Shown piece by piece: positions 47,301-58,936 of a stretch of 64,000 nucleotides of DNA. This stretch comes from Clusia tigrina (Eukaryota > Arthropoda > Insecta > Diptera > Clusiidae): positions 236,437,889 through 236,501,888 of the forward strand of contig OV050030.1 of assembly GCA_920105625.2 (NCBI GenBank). The letters run 5' to 3'. Position 1 is the first letter of the stretch. Each line of letters opens with the position of its first letter. The notes below the pieces were generated by a model. That model worked only from the letters and a program-made list of their open reading frames with translations, ran no database searches and was not told where the DNA came from. Both the position numbers and the translations under genes were made by a program.

Positions 47301-48317
47301 GTATAGAAGTTAGGGCCATTTGAAGTTTTATCAGTGTTTGATTTGGGACTCAAGGGTAGCATAGCTTTGAGCGATAGCTTAAATTGACAAGAGGCTCGAA
47401 TAATTTATTGTTACAAAATTTCAAGGTTTTATGACGCTCCAGTAAAAAGTTACAAGCATTTGTATGTTGCAAACTTTGATAGGTGTAGGACGTAGCGTAT
47501 ATAAGTTAAGGCCATTTGAAGTTTTATCAGTGCTTGATTTGGGACTCAAGGGTAGCATAGCTTTGAGCGATAGCTTAAATTGACAAGAGGCTCGAGTACT
47601 TTATTGTTACAAAATTTCAAGGTTTTATGACGCTCCAGTAAAAAGCTACAAGCATTTGAATGTTGCAAACTTTGATAGGTGTAGGACGTACCGTATAAAA
47701 GTTAGGGCCATTTGAAGTTTTGTCAGTGTTTGATTTGGGACACAAGGGTATCATAGCTTTCAGCGATAACTTAAATTGACAAGAGGCTCGAGTACTTTAT
47801 TGCTACAAAATTTCAAGGTTTTATGACGCTCCAGTAAAAAGCTACAAGCATTTGTGTTTTGCAAACTTTGATGGGTGTAGGGCGTACCGTATAGAAGTTA
47901 GGGCCATTTGTAGTTTTATCAGTGTTTGATTTTGGACTCAAGGGTAGCATAGCTTTGAGCGATAGCTGAAATTGACAAGAAGCTCGAGTACTTTATTGTT
48001 ACAAAATTTCAAGGTTTTATGACGCTCCAGTAAAAAGTTACAAGCATTTGTATGTTGCAAACTTTGATAGGTGTAGGACGTACCGTATAGAAGTTAGGTC
48101 CATTTGATGTTTTATCAGTGTTTGATTTGGGACTCAAGGGTAGCATAGCTTTGAGCCATAACTTAAATTGACAAGAGGCTCGAGTACTTTATTGTTACAA
48201 AATTTCAAGGTTTTATGATGCTCCAGTAAAAAGTTACAAACATTTGTATGTTGCAAGCATTTGTATGTTGCAAACTTTGATAGGTGTAGGACGTACCGTA
48301 TAGAAGTTAGGGCCATT
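44330..48317 (+). repeat. Tandem pair of a 1,994-bp HOR unit
   Basis: Copy 1 is about 44,330-46,323 and copy 2 about 46,324-48,317. The length equals eight 196-bp plus two 213-bp monomers. Both copies carry tatggtgcaaac in the first f monomer, taaaacgttac, gtagaatagc, taaaatgttac, caagtgtagc and gtgttttgc. I noticed two differences: gaggctcg versus gaagctcg (about 44,808 and 46,802) and ttttaagg versus tttcaagg (about 45,230 and 47,224). This is among the youngest tandem events in the window. Confidence 0.92.
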
Positions 48318-49499
48318 TGAAGTTTTATCAGTGTTTGATTTGGGACTCAAGGGTAGCAAAGCTTTGAGCGATAGCTTAATTTGACAAGAGGCTCGATGTA
48401 CTTTATTGTTACAAAATTTTAAGGTTTTATGACGCTCCAGTAAAAAGTTACAAGCATTTGTATGTTGCAAACTTTGATAGGTGTAGGATGCACCTTTTAG
48501 AAGTTAGGGCCATTTGAAGTTTTATCAGTGTTTGATTTGGGACTCAAGGGTAGCATAGCTTTGAGCGATAGCTTAAATTGACAAGAGGCTCGAATAATTT
48601 ATTGTTACAAAATTTCAAGATTTTATGACGCTCCAGTAAAAAGTTACAAGCATTTGTATGTTGCAAACTTTGATAGGTGTAGGACGTAGCGTATATAAGT
48701 TAGGGCCATTTGAAGTTTTATCAGTGCTTGATTTGGGACTCAAGGGTAGCATAGCTTTGAGCGATAGCTTAAATTGACAAGAGGCTCGAGTACTTTATTG
48801 TTACAAAATTTCAAGGTTTTATGACGCTCCAGTAAAAAGCTACAAGCATTTGAATGTTGCAAACTTTGATAGGTGTAGGACATACCGTATAAAAGTTAGC
48901 GCCATTTGAAGTTTTATCAGTGTTTGATTTGGGACACAAGGGTAGCATAGCTTTCAGCGATAACTTAAATTGACAAGAGGCTCGAGTACTTTATTGTTAC
49001 AAAATTTCAAGGTTTTATGACGCTCCAGTAAAAAGCTACAAGCATTTGAATGTTGCAAACTTTGATAGGTGTAGGACGTACCGTATAAAAGTTAGGGCCA
49101 ATTGAAGTTTTATCAGTGTTTGATTTGGGACACAAGGGTAGCATAGCTTTCAGCGATAACTTAAATTGACAAGAAGCTCGAGTACTTTATTGTTACAAAA
49201 TTTCAAGGTTTTATGACGCTCCAGTAAAAAGCTACAAACATTTGTGTGTTGCAAACTTTGATGGGTGTAGGGCGTACCGTATAGAAGTTAGGGCCATTTG
49301 TAGTTTTATCAGTTTTTGATTTGAGACTCAAGGGTAGCATAGCTTTGAGCGATATCTTAAGTTGACAAGCGACTCGAGTACTTTATTGTTACAAAATTTC
49401 AAGGTTTTATGACGCTCCAGTAAAAAGTTACAAGCATTTATATGTTGCAAACTTTGATAGGTGTAGGACGTACCGTATAGAAGTTAGGGCCATTTGAAG

Positions 49500-52220
49500 T
49501 TTTATTAGTGTCTGCTTTGGGACTCAAGGGTAGCATAGCTTTGAGCGATATATTAAATTGACAAGAGGCTCGAGTACTTTATTGTTACAAAATTTCAAGG
49601 TTTTATGACGCTCCAGTAAAAAGTTACAAGCATTTGTATGTTGCAAACTTTGATAGGTGTAGGACGTACCGTATAGAAGTTAGGGCCATTTGAAGTTTTA
49701 TCAGTGTTTGATTTGGGACTCAAGTGTAGCAAAGCTTTGAGCGAAAGCTTAATTTGACAAGAGGCTCGAGTACTTTATTGTTACAAAATTTTAAGGTTTT
49801 ATGACGCTCCAGTAAAAAGTTACAAGCATTTCTATGTTGCAAACTTTGATAGGTGTAGGATGAACCGTATAGAAGTTAGGGCCATTTGAAGTTTTATCAG
49901 TGTTTGATTTGGGACTCAAGGGTAGCATAGCTTTGAGCGATAGCTTAAATTGACAAGAGGCTCGAATAATTTATTGTTACAAAATTTCAAGGTTTTATGA
50001 CGCTCCAGTAAAAAGTTACAAGCATTTGTATGTTGCAAACTTTGATAGGTGTAGGACGTAGCGTATATAAGTTAAGGCCATTTGAAGTTTTATCAGTGCT
50101 TGATTTGGGACTCAAGGGTAGCATAGCTTTGAGCGATAGCTTAAATTTACAAGAGGCTCGAGTACTTTATTGTTACAAAATTTCAAGGTTTTATGACGCT
50201 CCAGTAAAAAGCTACAAGCATTTGAATGTTGCAAACTTTGATAGGTGTAGGACGTACCGTATAAAAGTTAGGGCCATTTGAAGTTTTGTCAGTGTTTGAT
50301 TTGGGACTCAACGGTAGCATAGCTTTGAGCGATAGCTTAAATTGACAAGAGGCTCGAATAATTGATTGTTACAAAATTTCAAGGTTTTATGACGCTCCAG
50401 TAAAAAGTTACAAGCATTTGTATGTTGCAAACTTTGATAGGTGTAGGACGTAGCGTATATAAGTTAAGGCCATTTGAAGTTTTATCAGAGCTTGATTTGG
50501 GACTCAAGGGTAGCATAGCTTTGAGCGATAGCTTAAATTTACAAGAGGCTCGAGTACTTTATTGTTACAAAATTTCAAGGTTTTATGACGCTCCAGTAAA
50601 AAGCTACAAGCATTTGTATGTTGCAAACTTTGATAGGTGTAGGATGCACCGTATAGAAGTTAGGGCCATTTGAAGTTTTATCAGTGTTTGATTTGGGACT
50701 CAACGGTAGCATAGCTTTGAGCGATAGCTTAAATTGACAAGAGGCTCGAATAATTTATTGTTACAAAATTTCAAGGTTTCATGACGCTCCAGTAAAAAGT
50801 TACAAACATTTGTATGTTGCAAACTTTGATAGGTGTAGGACGTACCGTATAGAAGTTAGGGCCATTTGAAGTTTTATCAGTGTTTGATTTGGGACTCAAG
50901 GGTAGCATAGCTTTGAGCGATAGCTTGAATTGACAAGAGGCTCGAGTACTTTATTGTAACAAAATTTCAAGGTTTTATGACGCTCCAGTAAAAAGTTACA
51001 AGCATTTGTATGTTGCAAACTTTGATAGTTGTAGGACGTACCGTATAAAAGTTAGGGCCATTTGAAGTTTTATCAGTGTTTGATTTGGGACTCAAGGGTA
51101 GCATAGCTTTGAGCGATAACTTAAATTGATAAGAGGCTCGAGTACTTTATTGTTACCAAATTTCAAGGTTTTATGACGCTCTAGTAAAAAGTTATAAGCA
51201 TTAGTATGTTGCAAACTTTGATAGGTGTAGGACGTACCGTATAGAAGTTAGGGCCATTTGAAGTTTTATCAGTGTTTGATTTGGGACTCAAGGGTAGCAT
51301 AGCTTTGAGCGATAGCTTAATTTGACAAGAGGCTCGAGTACTTTATTGTTAAAAGGTTTTATGACGCTCCAATAAAAAGTTACAAGCATTTGTATGTTGC
51401 AAACTTTGATAGGTGTAGGATGCACCGTATAGAATTTAGGGCCATTTGAAGTTTTATCAGTGTTTGATTTGGGACTCAAGGGTAGCATAGCTTTGAGCGA
51501 TAGCTTAAATTGACAAGAGGCTCGAATACTTTATTGTTACAAAATTTCAAGGTTTTATGACGCTCCAGTAAAAAGTTACAAGCATTTGTATGTTGCAAAA
51601 TTTAATTGGTGTAGGACGTACCGTATAGAAGTTAGGGCCATTTGAAGTTTTATCAGTTTTTGATTTGAGACTCAAGGGTAGCATAGCTTTGAGCGATAGC
51701 TTAATTTGACAAGAGGCTCGAGTACTTTATTGTTACAAAATTTTAAGGTTTTATGACGCTCCAGTAAAAAGTTACAAGCATTTGTATGTTGCAAACTTTG
51801 ACCGGTGTAGGATGAACCGTATATAAGTTAGGGCCATTTGAAGTTTTATCAGTGTTTGATTTGGGACTCAAGGGTAGCATAGCTTTGAGCGATAGCTTAA
51901 ATTGACAAGAGGCTCGAATAATTTATTGTTACAAAATTTCAAGGTTTTATGACGCTCCAGTAAAAAGTTACAAGCATTTGTATGTTGCAAACTTTGATAG
52001 GTGTAGGACGTAGCGTAGATAAGTTAAGGCCATTTGAAGTTTTATCAGTGCTTGATTTGGGACTCAAGGGTAGCATAGCTTTGAGCGATAGCTTAAATTG
52101 ACAAGAGGCTCGAGTACTTTATTGTTACAAAATTTCAAGGTTTTATGACGCTCCAGTAAAAAGCTACAAGCATTTGAATGTTGCAAACTTTGATAGGTGT
52201 AGGACGTACCGTATAAAAGT
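49500..52220 (+). repeat. ~2.7-kb segmental duplication, copy 1 (copy 2 about 53,608-56,150)
   Basis: The first part matches at offset 4,108 (catttctatg at 49,828 and 53,936; two successive b/c pairs at 50,030-50,670 and 54,138-54,780). The later part matches at offset 3,929 (gtaacaaaatttc, gatagttgtagg, ttaccaaatttc, ttgttaaaaggtt, and tagcgtagataag at about 52,012 and 55,941). The offset drops by 179 bp, which is 196 minus 17: copy 2 lost one monomer and gained the 17-bp duplication near 54,720. A third relative of the gtaacaaaa/ttaccaaat section is at 63,100-63,960. Confidence 0.88.
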
Positions 52221-52868
52221 TAGGGCCATTTGTAGTTTTATCAGTGTTTGATTTGGGACTCAAGGGTAGCATAGCTTTGAGCGATAGCTGAAATTGACAA
52301 GTAGCTCGAGTACTTTATTGTTACAAAATTTCAAGGTTTTATGACGCTCCAGTAAAAAGTTACAAGCATTTGTATGTTGCAAACTTTGATAGGTGTAGGA
52401 CGTACCGTATAGAAGTTAGGGCCATTTGAAGTTTTATTAGTGTCTGATTTGGGACTCAAGGGTAGCATAGCTTTGAGCGATATATTAAATTGACAAGAGG
52501 CTCGAGTACTTTATTGTTACAAAATTTCAAGGTTTTATGACGCTCCAGTAAAAAGTTACAAGCATTTGTATGTTGCAAACTTTGATAGGTGTAGGACGTA
52601 CCGTATAGAAGTTAGGGCCATTTGAAGTTTTATCAGTGTTTGATTTGGGACTCAAGTGTAGCAAAGCTTTGAGCGAAAGCTTAATTTGACAAGAGGCTCG
52701 AGTACTTTATTGTTACAAAATTTTAAGGTTTTATGACGCTCCAGTAAAAAGTTACAAGCATTTGTATGTTGCAAACTTTGATAGGTGTAGGACGTACCGT
52801 ATAGAAGTTAGGGCCATTTGATGTTTTATCAGTGTTTGATTTGGGACTCAAGGGTAGCATAGCTTTGA

Positions 52869-53598
52869 GCCATAACTTAAATTGACAAGAAGCTCGAGTA
52901 CTTTATTGCTACAAAATTTCAAGGTTTTATGACGCTCCAGTAAAAAGCTACAAGCATTTGTGTGTTGCAAACTTTGATGGGTGTAGGGCGTACCGTATAG
53001 AAGTTAGGGCCATTTGTAGTTTTATCAGTGTTTGATTTTGGACTCAAGGGTAGCATAGCTTTGAGCGATAGCTGAAATTGACAAGTAGCTCGAGTACTTT
53101 ATTGTTACAAAATTTCAAGGTTTTATGACGCTCCAGTAAAAAGTTACAAGCATTTGTATGTTGCAAACTTTGATAGGTGTAGGACGTACCGTATAGAAGT
53201 TAGGGCCATTTGATGTTTTATCAGTGTTTGATTTGGGACTCAAGGGTAGCATAGCTTTGAGCCATAACTTAAATTGACAAGAAGCTCGAGTACTTTATTG
53301 CTACAAAATTTCAAGGTTTTATGACGCTCCAGTAAAAAGCTACAAGCATTTGTGTGTTGCAAACTTTGATGGGTGTAGGGCGTACCGTATAGAAGTTAGG
53401 GCCATTTGTAGTTTTATCAGTGTTTGATTTTGGACTCAAGGGTAGCATAGCTTTGAGCGATAGCTGAAATTGACAAGTAGCTCGAGTACTTTATTGTTAC
53501 AAAATTTCAAGGTTTTATGACGCTCCAGTAAAAAGTTACAAGCATTTGTATGTTGCAAACTTTGATAGGTGTAGGACGTACCGTATAGAAGTTAGGGC
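52869..53598 (+). repeat. Local 392-bp dimer repeat
   Basis: gccataacttaaattgac with gaagctcg and ttgctac starts at 52,869 and again at 53,261, an offset of 392 bp or two monomers. Each copy is followed by a monomer with ctgaaattgacaagtagc. The second copy then joins a monomer with atttgaag and gtgtctgatttgg, which also follows the related ctgaaattg monomer at about 52,290. It is a small unequal-exchange product. Confidence 0.85.
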
Positions 53599-56500
53599 CA
53601 TTTGAAGTTTTATTAGTGTCTGATTTGGGACTCAAGGGTAGCATAGCTTTGAGCGATATATTAAATTGACAAGAGGCTCGAGTACTTTATTGTTACAAAA
53701 TTTCAAGGTTTTATGACGCTCCAGTAAAAAGTTACAAGCATTTGTATGTTGCAAACTTTGATAGGTGTAGGACGTACCGTATAGAAGTTAGGGCCATTTG
53801 AAGTTTTATCAGTGTTTGATTTGGGACTCAAGTGTAGCAAAGCTTTGAGCGAAAGCTTAATTTGACAAGAGGCTCGAGTACTTTATTGTTACAAAATTTT
53901 AAGGTTTTATGACGCTCCAGTAAAAAGTTACAAGCATTTCTATGTTGCAAACTTTGATAGGTGTAGGATGAACCGTATAGAAGTTAGGGCCATTTGAAGT
54001 TTTATCAGTGTTTGATTTGGGACTCAAGGGTAGCATAGCTTTGAGCGATAGCTTAAATTGACAAGAGGCTCGAATAATTTATTGTTACAAAATTTCAAGG
54101 TTTTATGACGCTCCAGTAAAAAGTTACAAGCATTTGTATGTTGCAAACTTTGATAGGTGTAGGACGTAGCGTATATAAGTTAAGGCCATTTGAAGTTTTA
54201 TCAGTGCTTGATTTGGGACTCAAGGGTAGCATAGCTTTGAGCGATAGCTTAAATTTACAAGAGGCTCGAGTACTTTATTGTTACAAAATTTCAAGGTTTT
54301 ATGACGCTCCAGTAAAAAGCTACAAGCATTTGAATGTTGCAAACTTTGATAGGTGTAGGACGTACCGTATAAAAGTTAGGGCCATTTGAAGTTTTGTCAG
54401 TGTTTGATTTGGGACTCAACGGTAGCATAGCTTTGAGCGATAGCTTAAATTGACAAGAGGCTCGAATAATTTATTGTTACAAAATTTCAAGGTTTTATGA
54501 CGCTCCAGTAAAAAGTTACAAGCATTTGTATGTTGCAAACTTTGATAGGTGTAGGACGTAGCGTATATAAGTTAAGGCCATTTGAAGTTTTATCAGTGCT
54601 TGATTTGGGACTCAAGGGTAGCATAGCTTTGAGCGATAGCTTAAATTTACAAGAGGCTCGAGTACTTTATTGTTACAAAATTTCAAGGTTTTGTGACGCT
54701 CCAGTAAAAAGCTACAAGCATTTGTATGTTGCAAGCATTTGTATGTTGCAAACTTTGATAGGTGTAGGACGTACCGTATAGAAGTTAGGGCCATTTGAAG
54801 TTTTATCAGTGTTTGATTTGGGACTCAAGGGTAGCATAGCTTTGAGCGATAGCTTGAATTGACAAGAGGCTCGAGTACTTTATTGTAACAAAATTTCAAG
54901 GTTTTATGACGCTCCAGTAAAAAGTTACAAGCATTTGTATGTTGCAAACTTTGATAGTTGTAGGACGTACCGTATAAAAGTTAGGGCCATTTGAAGTTTT
55001 ATCAGTGTTTGATTTGGGACTCAAGGGTAGCATAGCTTTGAGCGATAACTTAAATTGATAAGAGGCTCGAGTACTTTATTGTTACCAAATTTCAAGGTTT
55101 TATGACGCTCTAGTAAAAAGTTATAAGCATTAGTATGTTGCAAACTTTGATAGGTGTAGGACGTACCGTATAGAAGTTAGGGCCATTTGAAGTTTTATCA
55201 GTGTTTGATTTGGGACTCAAGGGTAGCATAGCTTTGAGCGATAGCTTAATTTGACAAGAGGCTCGAGTACTTTATTGTTAAAAGGTTTTATGACGCTCCA
55301 ATAAAAAGTTACAAGCATTTGTATGTTGCAAACTTTGATAGGTGTAGGATGCACCGTATAGAATTTAGGGCCATTTGAAGTTTTATCAGTGTTTGATTTG
55401 GGACTCAAGGGTAGCATAGCTTTGAGCGATAGCTTAAATTGACAAGAGGCTCGAATACTTTATTGTTACAAAATTTCAAGGTTTTATGACGCTCCAGTAA
55501 AAAGTTACAAGCATTTGTATGTTGCAAAATTTAATTGGTGTAGGACGTACCGTATAGAAGTTAGGGCCATTTGAAGTTTTATCAGTTTTTGATTTGAGAC
55601 TCAAGGGTAGCATAGCTTTGAGCGATAGCTTAATTTGACAAGAGGCTCGAGTACTTTATTGTTACAAAATTTTAAGGTTTTATGACGCTCCAGTAAAAAG
55701 TTACAAGCATTTGTATGTTGCAAACTTTGACAGGTGTAGGATGAACCGTATAGAAGTTAGGGCCATTTGAAGTTTTATCAGTGTTTGATTTGGGACTCAA
55801 GGGTAGCATAGCTTTGAGCGATAGCTTAAATTGACAAGAGGCTCGAATAATTTATTGTTACAAAATTTCAAGGTTTTATGACGCTCCAGTAAAAAGTTAC
55901 AAGCATTTGTATGTTGCAAACTTTGATAGGTGTAGGACGTAGCGTAGATAAGTTAAGGCCATTTGAAGTTTTATCAGTGCTTGATTTGGGACTCAAGGGT
56001 AGCATAGCTTTGAGCGATAGCTTAAATTGACAAGAGGCTCGAGTACTTTATTGTTACAAAATTTCAAGGTTTTATGACGCTCCAGTAAAAAGCTACAAGC
56101 ATTTGAATGTTGCAAACTTTGATAGGTGTAGGACGTACCGTATAAAAGTTAGGGCCATTTGAAGTTTTGTCAGTGTTTGATTTGGGACACAAGGGTATCA
56201 TAGCTTTCAGCGATAACTTAAATTGACAAGAAGCTCGAGCACTTTATTGCTACAAAATTTCAAGGTTTTATGACGCTCCAGTAAAAAGCTACAAGCATTT
56301 GTGTGTTGCAAACTTTGATGGGTGTAGGGCGTACCGTATAGAAGTTAGGGCCATTTGTAGTTTTATCAGTGTTTGATTTTGGACTCAAGGGTAGCATAGC
56401 TTTGAGCGATAGCTGAAATTGACAAGTAGCTCGAGTACTTTATTGTTACAAAATTTCAAGGTTTTATGACGCTCCAGTAAAAAGTTACAAGCATTTGTAT

Positions 56501-57649
56501 GTTGCAAACTTTGATAGGTGTAGGACGTACCGTATAGAAGTTAGGGCCATTTGATGTTTTATCAGTGTTTGATTTGGGACTCAAGGGTAGCATAGCTTTG
56601 AGCCATAACTTAAATTGACAAGAGGCTCGAGTACTTTATTGTTACAAAATTTCAAGGTTTTATGATGCTCCAGTAAAAAGTTACAAACATTTGTATGTTG
56701 CAAGCATTTGTATGTTGCAAACTTTGATAGGTGTAGGACGTACCGTATAGAAGTTAGGGCCATTTGAAGTTTTATCAGTGTTTGATTGGAGACTCAAGGG
56801 TAGCAAAGCTTTGAGCGATAGCTTAATTTGACAAGAGGCTCGAGTACTTTATTGTTACAAAATTTTAAGGTTTTATGACGCTCCAGTAAAAAGTTACAAG
56901 CATTTGTATGTTGCAAACTTTGATAGGTGTAGGATGCACCGTATAGAAGTTAGGGCCATTTGAAGTTTTATCAGTGTTTGATTTGGGACTCAAGGGTAGC
57001 ATAGCTTTGAGCGATAGCTTAAATTGACAAGAGGCTCGAATAATTTATTGTTACAAAATTTCAAGGTTTTATGACGCTCCAGTAAAAAGTTACAAGCATT
57101 TGTATGTTGCAAACTTTGATAGGTGTAGGACGTAGCGTATATAAGTTAGGGCCATTTGAAGTTTTATCAGTGCTTGATTTGGGACTCAAGGGTAGCATAG
57201 CTTTGAGCGATAGCTTAAATTGACAAGAGGCTCGAGTACTTTATTGTTACAAAATTTCAAGGTTTTATGACGCTCCAATAAAAAGTTACAAGCATTTGTA
57301 TGTTGCAAACTTTGATAGGTGTAGGATGCACCGTATAGAATTTTGGGCCATTTGAAGTTTTATCAGTGTTTGATTTGGGACTCAAGGGTAGCATAGCTTT
57401 GAGCGATAGCTTAAATTGACAAGAGGCTCGAATACTTTATTGTTACAAAATTTCAAGGTTTTATGACGCTCCAGTAAAAAGTTACAAGCATTTGTATGTT
57501 GCAAAATTTAATTGGTGTAGGACGTACCGTATAGAAGTTAGGGCCATTTGAAGTTTTATCAGTTTTTAATTTGAGACTCAAGGGTAGCATAGCTTTGAGC
57601 GATATCTTAATTTGACAAGAGGCTCGAGTACTTTATTGTTACAAAATTT

Positions 57650-58936
57650 TAAGGTTTTATGACGCTCCAGTAAAAAGTTACAAGCATTTGTATGTTGCAA
57701 ACTTTGATAGGTGTAGGATGCACCGTATAGAAGTTAGGGCCATTTGAAGTTTTATCAGTGTTTGATTTGGGACTCAAGGGTAGCATAGCTTTGAGCGATA
57801 GCTTAAATTGACAAGAGGCTCGAATAATTTATTGTTACAAAATTTCAAGGTTTTATGACGCTCCAGTAAAAAGTTACAAGCATTTGTATGTTGCAAACTT
57901 TGATAGGTGTAGGACGTAGCGTATATAAGTTAGGGCCATTTGAAGTTTTATCAGTGCTTGATTTGGGACTCAAGGGTAGCATAGCTTTGAGCGATAGCTT
58001 AAATTGACAAGAGGCTCGAGTACTTTATTGTTACAAAATTTCAAGGTTTTATGACGCTCCAGTAAAAAGCTACAAGCATTTGAATGTTGCAAACTTTGAT
58101 AGGTGTAGGACGTACCGTATAAAAGTTAGCGCCATTTGAAGTTTTATCAGTGTTTGATTTGGGACACAAGGGTAGCATAGCTTTCAGCGATAACTTAAAT
58201 TGACAAGAGGCTCGAGTACTTTATTGTTACAAAATTTCAAGGTTTTATGACGCTCCAGTAAAAAGCTACAAGCATTTGAATGTTGCAAACTTTGATAGGT
58301 GTAGGACGTACCGTATAAAAGTTAGGGCCAATTGAAGTTTTATCAGTGTTTGATTTGGGACACAAGGGTAGCATAGCTTTCAGCGATAACTTAAATTGAC
58401 AAGAAGCTCGAGTACTTTATTGTTACAAAATTTCAAGGTTTTATGACGCTCCAGTAAAAAGCTACAAGCATTTGTGTGTTGCAAACTTTGATGGGTGTAG
58501 GGCGTACCGTATAGAAGTTTGGGCCATTTGTAGTTTTATCAGTGTTTGATTTTGGACTCAAGGGTAGCATAGCTTTGAGCGATAGCTTAAATTGACAAGA
58601 AGCTCGAGTACTTTATTGTTACAAAATTTCAAGGTTTTATGACGCTCCAGTAAAAAGTTACAAGCATTTGTATGTTGCAAACTTTGATAGGTGTAGGACG
58701 TACCGTATAGAAGTTAGGGCCATTTGATGTTTTATCAGTGTTTGATTTGGGACTCAAGGGTAGCATAGCTTTGAGCCATAACTTAAATTGACAAGAGGCT
58801 CGAGTTCTTTATTGTTACAAAATTTCAAGGTTTTATGATGCTCCAGTAAAAAGTTACAAACATTTGTATGTTGCAAGCATTTGTATGTTGCAAACTTTGA
58901 TAGGTGTAGGACGTACCATATAGAAGTAAGGGCCAT
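57650..58936 (+). repeat. Segmental duplication, copy 1 (copy 2 about 61,800-63,086)
   Basis: The copies are offset by 4,150 bp and share gttagcgccatttg, gccaattg, gaagtttgggcc (about 58,516 and 62,666) and an f monomer with accatatagaag or accatatagatg (about 58,915 and 63,065). After the f monomer they diverge: copy 1 goes to gagactcaag and caagcgactcg, copy 2 to the gtaacaaaa block. An adjacent block at about 57,270-57,640 is also repeated at 60,217-60,587 (offset 2,947), marked by gaattttgggcc and gatatcttaatttg. Confidence 0.87.
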
